Part shown: positions 1-10,007 of the stretch, piece after piece
How the letters are laid out: each line of letters starts with the position of its first letter
How positions within the stretch are numbered: the first letter of the stretch is position 1
NCBI GenBank assembly: GCA_947452555.1
Contig: CANGDH010000001.1
Span: 620,001 to 684,000 of the forward strand
From: Bacteroidota bacterium
GTDB lineage: Bacteria > Bacteroidota > Bacteroidia > Chitinophagales > Chitinophagaceae
Length of the DNA stretch: 64,000 nt
Direction of reading: 5' to 3'
Made by a program: the position numbers and the translations under genes
Notes under the pieces: model-generated
The model's database searches: none
The model's input: the letters and a program-made list of their open reading frames with translations, nothing else
Told to the model about the DNA's origin: nothing

Positions 1-230
1 AATTGTTCCGCATATGCTCTTACAAAATTTTCATCTCTGATACTTTCTTCTCCTCTTAGTTGAAAATTTACATGTGCAATTGTACATTTAGCATTTACTG
101 TGCGCATTAAATGTGCAAGTACAACACTATCCAATCCACCACTTACAGCCAATAAATAATTACTACGGCGTAATCGTAAATCTGGAAACTGCTTATCCCA
201 ATACTGTTTAAAGGTCTCCAGATTTAACAT
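1..230 (-). CDS. tilS: tRNA(Ile)-lysidine synthase, N-terminal part (truncated by window edge)
   Basis: Manual reverse translation from ATG at 230: MLNLETFKQYWDKQFPDLRLRRSNYLLAVSGGLDSVV...; SGGLDS PP-loop motif; runs off the left edge. Not in the ORF track. Confidence 0.85.
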   Translation of the reverse strand, partial: MLNLETFKQYWDKQFPDLRLRRSNYLLAVSGGLDSVVLAHLMRTVNAKCTIAHVNFQLRGEESIRDENFVRAYAEQ

Positions 231-261
231 ACCATTTAATTTAATTTAATTAAAGTAATAA

Positions 262-1917
262 TTATTTCTTTTGCTCCTTTGCCCAGGCATCTTTCAAGGT
301 AACGGTTCTATTAAATACCAATTTGTCTTTTGTACTACTTGTATCTTGATAGAAATATCCTTTTCTGATAAATTGGAATCTAGCGTCTAAACTGTCATTT
401 ATTAATGCAGGCTCCGCCCATGCATTGGTAGTTGTTAAAGAATTAGGATTGATATAGTCTTTAAAGTCACCTTCAGCTCCTGCTACATCTTCAACACTAA
501 ATAATCTATCATATTCGTTTAAAATAACAGGAACGGCATGTTTTGCACTTACCCAATGTAAAGTTCCTTTTACATGTAAACCCGACGTATCTGAACCTGA
601 CTTACTCTCTGGAAAATAACTTGCATGTATAGTTTGTACATTTCCTGCTGCATCTTTTTCAAAACTATCACACTTAATAATATATGCACTTTTTAAACGC
701 ACCATTAAATCTGGTCCTAATCTAAAATATTTTTTAGTTGGTTCTTCCATAAAATCGGCACGCTCTATCCATAACTCATTACTAAATGGCACATCTCTTA
801 CTCCTCCTTCAGGATCCTCTGGATTATTTTCTGAATGTAAAACTTCTTCCCCTTTGTCATAATTAGTAATGACTAATTTAACTGGATTAGTTACCACCAT
901 TCGACGCTGTGCAATTTTATTCAAATGCTCACGCACACAAAATTCTAATAAACTAAAGTCAATGATATTTTCTCTCTTAGCAATACCTATGCGCTCACAA
1001 AAGTCACGGATACTTTCTGGCGTGTATCCTCTTCTGCGCATACCACTTATTGTTGGCATGCGAGGATCGTCCCAACTTTGTACTTGCTCCTCTTGAACCA
1101 ATTGTAATAGCTTACGCTTACTCATTATGGTGTATGTCATATTCAAACGCGCGAACTCATATTGATGAGAAGGGAAAATACCAAGTTGTTCTATACACCA
1201 ATCATATAATGCTCTATGCGGTATGAATTCCAAAGTACAAACTGAATGCGTAATATGCTCGATACTATCACTTTGACCATGTGCAAAATCATACATTGGA
1301 TAAATACACCAAGCGTCGCCTGTGCGATGATGATGTGCTTTTTTAATACGATATAGCAATGGGTCACGCATATGCATATTAGGACTTGCAAAATCTATCT
1401 TTGCTCTTAATACTTTAGCGCCATCTTCAAACTCACCAGCTTTCATGGCCTCAAATAAAGTCTTGTTTTCTTTGATACTTCTATTGCGAAATTCATTTCC
1501 AGTTCCAGGCACTGTAGGCGTTCCTTTTTGAATGGCGATTTGTTCTGCAGTGCTGTCGTCTACATAGGCCAAACCTTTCTCAATTAATTGAATGGCAAAT
1601 GCATATAACTGATCGAAATAATCAGATGCATAACATTCTTTAACCCAATCGAAACCTAACCATTTGACATCGGCCTTGATACTATCTACATATTCTGTTT
1701 CCTCTTTAGTGGGGTTGGTATCGTCAAATCTCAAATTAGTAGCTCCCCCGAATCGCTTTGCCAAACCGAAGTTTAAACAAATGCTCTTGGCATGACCAAT
1801 ATGTAAATATCCATTAGGTTCTGGAGGGAACCTGGTTAATATAGATGCATGCTTTCCCGATGCTAAATCCTGGGAAATAATTTCTTCAATAAAATTCAGA
1901 CTTTTTTCTTCACTCAT
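262..1917 (-). CDS. glnS: Glutaminyl-tRNA synthetase
   Basis: ORF 262..1968; class I aaRS motif PPEPNGYLHIGHAKS and MSKRKL. Internal start MSEEKSLNF (1917) preferred over the ORF-track start because a TAnnTTTA-like box lies inside the longer ORF. Confidence 0.95.
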   Translation of the reverse strand: MSEEKSLNFIEEIISQDLASGKHASILTRFPPEPNGYLHIGHAKSICLNFGLAKRFGGATNLRFDDTNPTKEETEYVDSIKADVKWLGFDWVKECYASDYFDQLYAFAIQLIEKGLAYVDDSTAEQIAIQKGTPTVPGTGNEFRNRSIKENKTLFEAMKAGEFEDGAKVLRAKIDFASPNMHMRDPLLYRIKKAHHHRTGDAWCIYPMYDFAHGQSDSIEHITHSVCTLEFIPHRALYDWCIEQLGIFPSHQYEFARLNMTYTIMSKRKLLQLVQEEQVQSWDDPRMPTISGMRRRGYTPESIRDFCERIGIAKRENIIDFSLLEFCVREHLNKIAQRRMVVTNPVKLVITNYDKGEEVLHSENNPEDPEGGVRDVPFSNELWIERADFMEEPTKKYFRLGPDLMVRLKSAYIIKCDSFEKDAAGNVQTIHASYFPESKSGSDTSGLHVKGTLHWVSAKHAVPVILNEYDRLFSVEDVAGAEGDFKDYINPNSLTTTNAWAEPALINDSLDARFQFIRKGYFYQDTSSTKDKLVFNRTVTLKDAWAKEQKK

Positions 1918-1977
1918 GTTGGTAATAACTATTCGGGTAAAGGTACAAAAACCTACCCCTAAAACCAAGTCTAAGGC

Positions 1978-2589
1978 CTAGCCTTTATAACCGTATACTT
2001 TTCTAACTTCTAATACAATTTTTTCAATCTCCTTGTCGTCACCACGGGGCTCGTATTGTTGCTTTAAATTACTTCCAAATACAAAAGCTACAGTTTGCCA
2101 GAACCCAGCATTAAAGCCGCCTTTATACTCTTTTATGATTTCATAACAGTTATTACCTGTCTCTCTATTAATTAACTTCATAAGCACTTTGCCCTGATAG
2201 ACCGACAAATTGGTTACTTTATCTGCAAAGTCTCTTTTTAGTTCTTTCTCTCTTGCTTTAATGATTTGTTTTCTAGTATGCTCGTCGCTTACATTTAATA
2301 ACTGCGCATTCACTTCATTAATTAATTTACTGGCAGTTTTTGCATAGGGATAAGTTACATAAACAGCATTACGTAAACGAGTCCATTCACGCCAATATTG
2401 AGCCACAATCTTAGATTGTTTCGCAAATACTTCTACCGTTGGTAACCAGGATTGTCCAATGGTATCACCTTCCGCTGTAATAAAAGCTTCCACTTTCAAA
2501 GTATCTAATGAAACAGCTTGTGCCATTGCATTATTTTGCAAAGCAAGCATACCGGCACAAATTAGTAGATATTTGAAATATTGTTTCAT
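1978..2589 (-). CDS. DUF4294-like secreted protein
   Basis: 203 aa; signal peptide MKQYFKYLLICAGMLALQNNAMAQA; overall look of Bacteroidetes DUF4294 proteins (GDTI...LPTVEVFAK). Confidence 0.65.
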   Translation of the reverse strand: MKQYFKYLLICAGMLALQNNAMAQAVSLDTLKVEAFITAEGDTIGQSWLPTVEVFAKQSKIVAQYWREWTRLRNAVYVTYPYAKTASKLINEVNAQLLNVSDEHTRKQIIKAREKELKRDFADKVTNLSVYQGKVLMKLINRETGNNCYEIIKEYKGGFNAGFWQTVAFVFGSNLKQQYEPRGDDKEIEKIVLEVRKVYGYKG

Positions 2590-2657
2590 TATTAATCTTA
2601 ATACGGATCCACGATATAAGTAACCTTAAACATCAATCCTTAAACGTTTCTTAACAC

Positions 2658-5111
2658 TTATTTAGTCCTTCTAAGCTTCTTTATTCTTACATACATACTC
2701 ATCCAAAAACCTAAAACGCAAACTATTACACCAATCCAAAGAATATTGATAAATGGAAATTCATATGCTTTTAACGTTATTAAGTTCGTCAAAGTTTTTG
2801 ATTCTTTTACCCCAATTTCTAGGATTCCTTTTTGATTATCTATTACTTTATTAAAGCTGATAATCAAATTTTGAGCTTTCACCGTGTCTAAAATAGACGT
2901 CATATTCATTCCTTCTAATAAAATACCTGGAGCAGATGTATATTTTAATCCTTCCTTAGAAGTTACTGTTAATTGTAATGAAAGTTCATTCGTTCCCGCC
3001 GCCCTATTAGCATTTGGGTTCACTAAAACTTTTTCTAACTTGATATATCCATTACTATAAAAGATAGAATCACCCACTTTAATTCTTTGTGGTTTAAAGC
3101 TAGTGGTATCCTCTTTATTATGATCTTGGAAAGAAGTTACATATACGAAAATGTCTTTATTCCAATAATGTTTGGAAGATGGATTAGCAGAAAATCCTTC
3201 CATCCCTTTATTGTTTTTTAACACGTCTGGATATAATAAGAATTGCTCTTGAGTTTTCTTGTTGGTGAATTTTAACTCAAAGAAACGCGTTTCTCTTGTA
3301 TCAAAAGTATCACGAACATAGGAAACCATGTATTGTCCCATGTCGGTATCAATCCCTTCAAATAAAGTAATATTTTCTCTAGGATTTCCTACTGGTTTTT
3401 TTTCACCTGGAGCTACTGTTAATACATTAATGCCTGTAGTATTCCAGCTCAATACTTTTTTATCTGCAGACGAAATTAAAATTCCAACCAATACCAAACC
3501 AAACCCAATATGCGCTATAGAAGCACCTGCAGATTTTAATTTTCCTTTTAATGAAGTCATCCAATAATGAACATTACCAACTACTCCAAATACAGCTGCT
3601 GCAACAGCAATGTATAATGCACCTAAGAATCCAATTCCTTTATCGTTATAAGCAATACCTATGAAAATAAAAATGACTGCACTAATAATTGCAGTTAGGA
3701 TTAAAGGTAATTTAATTTGTTTCCAGAATTGGCCGTTCGGTGTTCCTTTAAATTTCAAAAACTGTCCAGCACCTGTCAATAATCCAATTAAAATGGCAAC
3801 AAATACTTGCACTTGATTGTGTGCAAATTCAGGATCTTCCGGTGGCGCAATTTTAGTACTAAATAATTTATTGAATACAGGAATGGAAGTAATCGCAATA
3901 ATTACTGCTGCAGATAATACTAATATTAATGAACCTACCAGCATCCAGAACTCCCTACTATCCACCGCATCTTCTTTTTGTATTTCTGGCATGTGTTTAT
4001 AACGTGCAAAGTATAAAGCAAAGAAAGGTAGCACGGTAATTAATAAGAAAGTCAATAACTGGCCGTTCATTCCTAAGTCGGTAAAAGCGTGAACAGAAGT
4101 ATCTCCTAATATGCCGCTTCTTGTTAAAAAGGTAGAATAGACAACCAATAAAAAGCTAAGTCCAAAAAACAAATAAGTTGCTTTTAAGCTTGCTCCTGTT
4201 TTTCTATAAATCATAGCAGTATGAATACCTGCAACCAAAACCAACCAAGGAACCAATGAAGCATTCTCTACAGGATCCCAAGCCCAATATCCACCAAAGG
4301 TCAAACTCTCATAAGCCCATGCAGCACCCATCATAATTCCTAATCCTAGAATACCTGCAGAAAAAGTAGCCCATGGTAATGCTTGATCCATCCAATCGTG
4401 CTTCTTCTCAATTAAACCAACTACTGCAAATGAGAATGGAATCACCGTAGATGCAAAACCTAAGAACAAAATAGGCGGATGTATCACCATCCAATAATTC
4501 TGTAATAATGTATTTAAACCCGTTCCGTCTTTAATTAAATTTAAATAGTCTGGTCTTTGCAAAATAGGCCAACTCATTTCATGTCTTAACATGATGAATG
4601 GATTAGAACCAATTTTAGATCCAAAGAAATATAATCCCAATACCATTGTAGCTAATAGTACTTGCGTAAAACTCAACACCATCATCACGCCTGATTCTCT
4701 TGATTTCACTTTTGCCATCACTACTATTCCTAATACACAATGCCAAAAGCTCCATAATAGAAAACTACCTTCCTGCCCTTCCCAAAAACAACTCAATAAA
4801 TATTTTATTGGCATGTTTTTATCACTATGCGTGTAAGCATATTTGTATTCAAACAAATGATTTGAAATAACGTAAAATAAAATAATAAAACTTGCAAAAA
4901 CCGTAAACGCTTCAATTGCAAAAGCCGTTCTTGCTAATTTCTTCCAAGACTGTTGCGTATCTAATTCATTTGAGAAAAAAGATTTCGCAAATGCAAAAGT
5001 GGCCACCAAGGAAGCCACTAAGGAAAGTATCGTGAAAAAATATCCGAATTGACCTGGCAATAAATGCTCTCCAATAAATTGCATGGTTGCAGGTTGCTGT
5101 GTTGTATTCAT
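2658..5111 (-). CDS. ccmF: Cytochrome c-type biogenesis protein CcmF/CcsA family (heme lyase)
   Basis: 817 aa polytopic membrane protein; WGGYWAWDPVENASLVPWL-type heme-handling WWD region and HPPILFLGF. Confidence 0.9.
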   Translation of the reverse strand: MNTTQQPATMQFIGEHLLPGQFGYFFTILSLVASLVATFAFAKSFFSNELDTQQSWKKLARTAFAIEAFTVFASFIILFYVISNHLFEYKYAYTHSDKNMPIKYLLSCFWEGQEGSFLLWSFWHCVLGIVVMAKVKSRESGVMMVLSFTQVLLATMVLGLYFFGSKIGSNPFIMLRHEMSWPILQRPDYLNLIKDGTGLNTLLQNYWMVIHPPILFLGFASTVIPFSFAVVGLIEKKHDWMDQALPWATFSAGILGLGIMMGAAWAYESLTFGGYWAWDPVENASLVPWLVLVAGIHTAMIYRKTGASLKATYLFFGLSFLLVVYSTFLTRSGILGDTSVHAFTDLGMNGQLLTFLLITVLPFFALYFARYKHMPEIQKEDAVDSREFWMLVGSLILVLSAAVIIAITSIPVFNKLFSTKIAPPEDPEFAHNQVQVFVAILIGLLTGAGQFLKFKGTPNGQFWKQIKLPLILTAIISAVIFIFIGIAYNDKGIGFLGALYIAVAAAVFGVVGNVHYWMTSLKGKLKSAGASIAHIGFGLVLVGILISSADKKVLSWNTTGINVLTVAPGEKKPVGNPRENITLFEGIDTDMGQYMVSYVRDTFDTRETRFFELKFTNKKTQEQFLLYPDVLKNNKGMEGFSANPSSKHYWNKDIFVYVTSFQDHNKEDTTSFKPQRIKVGDSIFYSNGYIKLEKVLVNPNANRAAGTNELSLQLTVTSKEGLKYTSAPGILLEGMNMTSILDTVKAQNLIISFNKVIDNQKGILEIGVKESKTLTNLITLKAYEFPFINILWIGVIVCVLGFWMSMYVRIKKLRRTK

Positions 5112-5125
5112 GAATAAGTTTGTAA

Positions 5126-5536
5126 TTAATTAGCAATAGTCACCGGTTGTTCTTTCATTGCGTTGGGATTGTCCTTATACTTTGAAGGACACTTCATTAC
5201 GATCGCAGAACATTCAAAAACCTCGCCTTGTACTTTTCCTTTCAATACCAATCTTTCCGATTTTTCCATATCGGTTGGCATGGTATTATGGTAGACTACG
5301 GCAATCTTACCCCCTAAACTATCTTGTACATTAAATTTTAACAAATTAGGGTCTTTCACTGGGTCATACTGCACAGGTATGGTCTTATCCATTTTTACAA
5401 TTAAGTTTACAAACTTGCCTTGCTTTTGCTTAGCAGACGAAACTGTTTCGTAGCTGCTTAAATCGCCTGTATAGCTTATTAACACTACAATGGCTGCTGC
5501 TATTAAAACTAATAAAATAAGATGAGTTTTCTTCAT
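5126..5536 (-). CDS. ccmE: Cytochrome c maturation protein CcmE
   Basis: 136 aa; N-terminal TM plus OB-fold-like region, VVYHNTMPTDM...LVLKGKVQGEVFECSAIVMKCPSKY; adjacent to ccmF. Confidence 0.85.
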   Translation of the reverse strand: MKKTHLILLVLIAAAIVVLISYTGDLSSYETVSSAKQKQGKFVNLIVKMDKTIPVQYDPVKDPNLLKFNVQDSLGGKIAVVYHNTMPTDMEKSERLVLKGKVQGEVFECSAIVMKCPSKYKDNPNAMKEQPVTIAN

Positions 5537-5600
5537 AGCACAAAGTTAGCCAAATGGTCTTAAATTGCACTATATTTTACCAATATCATAAATAAGTTAT

Positions 5601-6170
5601 ATGCGCATTTTCGACTATATCATTGTTTGTAAAAGTCCTGACTACAAAAACGTAGATCGTATCAGCCAGTTCATGTTATTTATATCCTTAGCTGGTTTTT
5701 CTTATTCCATTTTTCTAGGTCTTTACCCTAAACCTGCTTTAATGATTGCAATTATGACTTCCTTCACTAGTTGGTGGATTTTTTGCCTATTCCAACGTAA
5801 AAGAGGCATCGTTCCTTATTACCGCCTAGGTCTGTTATTAGCAAGCTGGGGTTGGTTCTTACAACCAAATGGTTTGATAATTTCTGGTATATTTTTAATT
5901 GCTGCATTATTTGAGCGCCAGGTTAAGTTTCCTTACGAAATTGCCTTCGATCCAGCAGGTATTGTAATTAATACCTTTCCAAAAAAGCATTTCCCTTGGG
6001 CACTCATTCAAAATGCAATTATTAAAGACGACATTATTACAATTGACTTTAAAAACAACAAATTGATACAAAAAGACATAAATGAACCTGTAACTGTAAC
6101 TGTAACTGAAGAATTTAATGTTTTTTGTGCAGAACAGATTGCAAAATCTAGTCAAATGGTGGCTAATTAA
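5601..6170 (+). CDS. Hypothetical membrane protein (several N-terminal TM helices, PH-like C-terminus)
   Basis: 189 aa ORF, divergent from ccmE; hydrophobic segments in residues 24-110. Confidence 0.7.
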   Translation: MRIFDYIIVCKSPDYKNVDRISQFMLFISLAGFSYSIFLGLYPKPALMIAIMTSFTSWWIFCLFQRKRGIVPYYRLGLLLASWGWFLQPNGLIISGIFLIAALFERQVKFPYEIAFDPAGIVINTFPKKHFPWALIQNAIIKDDIITIDFKNNKLIQKDINEPVTVTVTEEFNVFCAEQIAKSSQMVAN

Positions 6171-6193
6171 TTCCTATTTGGTACCTTTGTCCA

Positions 6194-7495
6194 ATGGCAT
6201 TATACGATTCCCCTTTTTTATTGTACTCTGATGGCGAAGGCCAAATTTTTGAAGATACTAGTTTATATACGGCTGGCCGTGCTGGCTGGGACGCTTATCC
6301 CATTCCTGAAGAAGATTGGATTGAACTTCCAGAAGGTGGTAGTTTATATGAATTACCCGGACGTCGTGGTATTGGTATTGATGTAGAAACTGGCATGATG
6401 CGTCTTTGTGAAAAAGGATGGGCCGTGGCTGCTTTTATACCTCCAGCGCATACAGGTTTGTATGTTGCAGCTTATGAAACCAAGGAAGATGCTCCTTTAC
6501 TACCTTTATTTTGTTATACCGCAGTTGGATGGCAGGATGGAAAACATTATGTACCAGCTATTCGAATTGAAAAAGATATTAGACAGGATTGTGAAGGTTA
6601 TGATCAAGAACTGATTGATGCTGGAACTGAAAAATTATTAGAAACTTATAAGTCGAACCGTTTAGTACAACATTTAATGGAAAACTGTTGTCAAACCTAT
6701 ACTTGTCCTGCTGCAAGAAATTTTGCAATGGGAAGATGGGAATGTCCAATTCCAATTTCACCTGCTTGTAATGCAAACTGCATAGGCTGTATTTCCTTCC
6801 AACCCATTGAAGAAGAAATTGTTTCCAACCAAGAAAGATTAAGTTTTAGACCCACAGCTGCTGAAGTAGTGGAATATACGGTACCACATTTAATGACTGC
6901 ACCTTTCCCTATTGTGAGTTTTGGACAAGGCTGCGAAGGGGAACCATTATTAATGTGGGAGACCATTAAGGAAGCAATTATAGAAATTAGGAAGCATACT
7001 GATAAAGGAAGTATTAATATTAATTCAAATGGCTCTAATCCTAAGGCCGTGGCTGAATTAGCTGCAATAGGTTTAGATAGTTTGAGAGTGAGTTTAAATT
7101 CTGCACAAGAATCTATTTACAACGCATATTATCGTCCCAATAATTATAAGTTCGCAGACATAAAAGAAAGTTTGCGTGTCATGTCGGATGCTGGAAAATG
7201 GACAAGTATCAACTATTTTGTATTTCCAGGAATGACAGATAGTGAAGCAGAATATGAATCGTTAAGGCAATTAATAATTGACACAGATTTGAAAATGATT
7301 CAATGGAGAAATTTCAATATTGACCCAGATTGGTATTTAGGCAAAATTGGGGTGACTGAAATTGGAGATATTATGGGTGTAAAACAAATGATGGAATTAA
7401 TTCAAGAAGAATTTCCGAATTTGAAATTTGGATATTACAATCCCCCAATTGAAAGGATCAAAGGAGACTTTACTCAAAATTTCGCGCATCATTGA
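6194..7495 (+). CDS. Radical SAM domain protein of unknown function
   Basis: 433 aa; CNANCIGC = CX3CX2C cluster motif, followed by GQGCEGEPLL and SININSNGS typical of radical SAM TIM barrels; about 190-residue N-terminal extension. Confidence 0.9.
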   Translation: MALYDSPFLLYSDGEGQIFEDTSLYTAGRAGWDAYPIPEEDWIELPEGGSLYELPGRRGIGIDVETGMMRLCEKGWAVAAFIPPAHTGLYVAAYETKEDAPLLPLFCYTAVGWQDGKHYVPAIRIEKDIRQDCEGYDQELIDAGTEKLLETYKSNRLVQHLMENCCQTYTCPAARNFAMGRWECPIPISPACNANCIGCISFQPIEEEIVSNQERLSFRPTAAEVVEYTVPHLMTAPFPIVSFGQGCEGEPLLMWETIKEAIIEIRKHTDKGSININSNGSNPKAVAELAAIGLDSLRVSLNSAQESIYNAYYRPNNYKFADIKESLRVMSDAGKWTSINYFVFPGMTDSEAEYESLRQLIIDTDLKMIQWRNFNIDPDWYLGKIGVTEIGDIMGVKQMMELIQEEFPNLKFGYYNPPIERIKGDFTQNFAHH

Positions 7496-8406
7496 AAAAA
7501 CAAAATCAATTAGGTGCTTTATATGCAATTATTTCAACCGTAATTTGGTCAGGTAATTTCATCGTTTCAAGATATGCCATTCATTTATCAGGCCCTATTA
7601 GTTTGGCTTTTTTTAGATGGACAACTGCTACCATTTTTATGTTCCCATTTGCGTATAAAAAATTTATGCGTGAACAAGCCATTTTCAAAGCCAATGCTGT
7701 ATACTTTTTCCTAATGGGATTAGTAGGATTTGCAATTTATAATACCCTTATTTATACAGCAGGTCATTACACAACGGCAATCAATATGGCTTTATTTGGT
7801 TCTACCGTACATCCAATCGTAGCAGCCTTATTAGCCGCATACATTGTGCATGAAAAATTGCACTGGAAAAATATTACTGGTATTATTTTAGGACTTATAG
7901 GAACTGTTTACCTTTTAACAAAGGGAGATATGGCAAATATTATTCACTTTAAAATTGGCACTGGAGATTTATGGATGATTGCTGCTGGATTTTGCTTTGG
8001 AACTTACAATGTATTTGTTCGTAAAAAACCTTCCGGTATTTCAAACAAGAGTTTCTTACTATGTTTATTCGCGATTGGCTCTATTTTATTATTTCCTGCA
8101 GCCATTTATGAAATGAAATATGTACAACCTGTTATATTCAATATGCATTTATTATGGATTGTATTATATATAGGAATTGGCAATTCCACTATCTCCTATT
8201 TAATTTGGAATAATGCCATTCAAAAAATTGGTGCTGGTAAAGCTGCTTTATTTGGAACCTTGATTCCATTATTGAGTTCATTTGAAGCAGTATTCTTTTT
8301 AAACGAAACATTTTCGAGTACTCAAATTGTGAGTGGGTTAATTATTGTAACAGGTATCATTGTGAATACCTGGCCAAGTCCTGTTAAAAAAATTGTAGCA
8401 CTTTAA
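7492..8406 (+). CDS. EamA/DMT-family transporter
   Basis: 304 aa, 10-TM pattern, two EamA repeats; TTG start overlaps the radical SAM stop (TTGA). Confidence 0.88.
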   Translation: MKKQNQLGALYAIISTVIWSGNFIVSRYAIHLSGPISLAFFRWTTATIFMFPFAYKKFMREQAIFKANAVYFFLMGLVGFAIYNTLIYTAGHYTTAINMALFGSTVHPIVAALLAAYIVHEKLHWKNITGIILGLIGTVYLLTKGDMANIIHFKIGTGDLWMIAAGFCFGTYNVFVRKKPSGISNKSFLLCLFAIGSILLFPAAIYEMKYVQPVIFNMHLLWIVLYIGIGNSTISYLIWNNAIQKIGAGKAALFGTLIPLLSSFEAVFFLNETFSSTQIVSGLIIVTGIIVNTWPSPVKKIVAL

Positions 8407-8418
8407 TACTTTTTAAGA

Positions 8419-9180
8419 ATGAGTTCAACATTGATATTACTTTGTTTAATTGCTTTCTTAGCTGGCTTTGTGGATGCCATTGTTGGTGGAGGCGGATTAA
8501 TTCAAACTCCTGCGGGTTTAATTTTATTCCCGAATGAACCTGTAGCACGTGTTATTGGCTCCTTAAAAATTCCTTCTTTTACAGGTACCTTATTTGCTGC
8601 AAGACAATATTTAAAAAAAGTTCAAATACCCTTTACAAGACTTATTCTATTTACAAGTATTGCTTTTAGCGCTGCTTTTATAGGTTCTTATTGCTTAACT
8701 CAAGTGAGTAATAAATTCATGAAGCCAGTCATTTTTATAGTATTAGTACTTATTGCTATTTATACCTATACCAAAAAAGACTTAGGGCTAGATTCAAAAA
8801 AAATTAACACCCTATTCCCCTGGTATAAAGGCGCATTAATTTGTTTACTTATTGGATTCTATGATGGCTTTATTGGGCCAGGTGCTGGAAGTTTATTGGT
8901 GCTAGCTTTTATAAGTATGCTAGGATTTGATTTTTTACAGGCCAATGCACATGCCAAAGTGGTTAACCTTGCAACCAATTTAGGTTCTATAGTTTTGTTT
9001 ATGCTAAAAGGCACTATTATGTGGAGAATCGCATTGCCAATGGCCATTTGTAATGCTTTAGGTGGATTTTTAGGATCTAAGATGGCTATTAAAAGAGGAA
9101 ATCAGTTTATACGTACTATATTCTTAATTGTCATTATTGCTACCCTATGCAGATTGGGATATGACGTTTTTTTGCATTAA
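8419..9180 (+). CDS. TauE/SafE family sulfite exporter-like permease
   Basis: 253 aa; FLAGFVDAIVGGGGLIQTPA and GFYDGFIGPGAGS motifs. Confidence 0.9.
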   Translation: MSSTLILLCLIAFLAGFVDAIVGGGGLIQTPAGLILFPNEPVARVIGSLKIPSFTGTLFAARQYLKKVQIPFTRLILFTSIAFSAAFIGSYCLTQVSNKFMKPVIFIVLVLIAIYTYTKKDLGLDSKKINTLFPWYKGALICLLIGFYDGFIGPGAGSLLVLAFISMLGFDFLQANAHAKVVNLATNLGSIVLFMLKGTIMWRIALPMAICNALGGFLGSKMAIKRGNQFIRTIFLIVIIATLCRLGYDVFLH

Positions 9181-9190
9181 TTTTATAGCT

Positions 9191-9970
9191 ATGCAATTAA
9201 GTTTCGAACAACAAAAAAATATTAAAGCCTCGGTGTACACAACTATTATTTGTGTAGCACTGTATTTATTATTTTTTCTATTGCAATGGAATCGAACCGC
9301 TCCAATTGTTACACCACCCGCTCCACAGTTTATGGAAGTGAATTTAGGAAACTCAGAAACAGGATCAGGTACTATTCCACCAATGAGCAAAGACGTTCCT
9401 GCGCCAAAAATAGGTGCTTCAAAATTTGCAAAAGCAACTGCCATTAATAAGTCCGTTAAAATTAATGCCAATTCAAACGACCCTAATGACGAAGCTATAA
9501 AATCGGACAATGCAAAAACGAATATAAAAAATCCACCTCTACCTGCTAATGCAAAACCTAAAGCAATAATGGGAAAATATGCTGGAGGTAATGGTAAAGG
9601 TGGGAATAATCAGGACAGTTATAATGATTTAAAAGACCAAGGTATTGCAGGCGGAAAAGGCGACCAGGGCGTTTCTAATGGAAGTATTAATGGCAACGTT
9701 TATGCTGGAGGTGGGCCTTTTGTAACTAAAGGAGACCGACATGTAACTAAAGTTTATGCATTCAATGGCGATGTAGAAGCTGCAACAATTTATGCAGAAA
9801 TTGAAGTAAGTCCTTCTGGCACTGGTCGATTTATTCAAATTGTTAAAGGATCTTCTTCTAACGACGCAAAATACAAAAGAGCTATAACTGAATATCTAAC
9901 TAAAATTGGATTCAATCCTTCCGATCATACTTCAATGGTTACCGTCAAATTCAAATTTGAAGTTCAATAG
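9191..9970 (+). CDS. TonB-like energy transducer
   Basis: ORF 9128..9970; internal ATG at 9191 (MQLSFEQQKNIK) fits a cytoplasmic stub, one TM, a Pro/Gly/Asn-rich linker and a C-terminal TonB-like domain. Confidence 0.7.
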   Translation: MQLSFEQQKNIKASVYTTIICVALYLLFFLLQWNRTAPIVTPPAPQFMEVNLGNSETGSGTIPPMSKDVPAPKIGASKFAKATAINKSVKINANSNDPNDEAIKSDNAKTNIKNPPLPANAKPKAIMGKYAGGNGKGGNNQDSYNDLKDQGIAGGKGDQGVSNGSINGNVYAGGGPFVTKGDRHVTKVYAFNGDVEAATIYAEIEVSPSGTGRFIQIVKGSSSNDAKYKRAITEYLTKIGFNPSDHTSMVTVKFKFEVQ

Positions 9971-10007
9971 TAGTAATTAATTCTAATCAATTTTATCACC
10001 TTTTTTT

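Noticed and set aside
2658-5536. ccmF/ccmE pair as an unusual system
   Set aside because: Ordinary cytochrome c maturation genes, as found in other aerobic Bacteroidetes.
9145-9510. 121-aa minus-strand ORF overlapping the TonB-like gene
   Set aside because: Shadow ORF in an otherwise + strand operon; no domain or signal.
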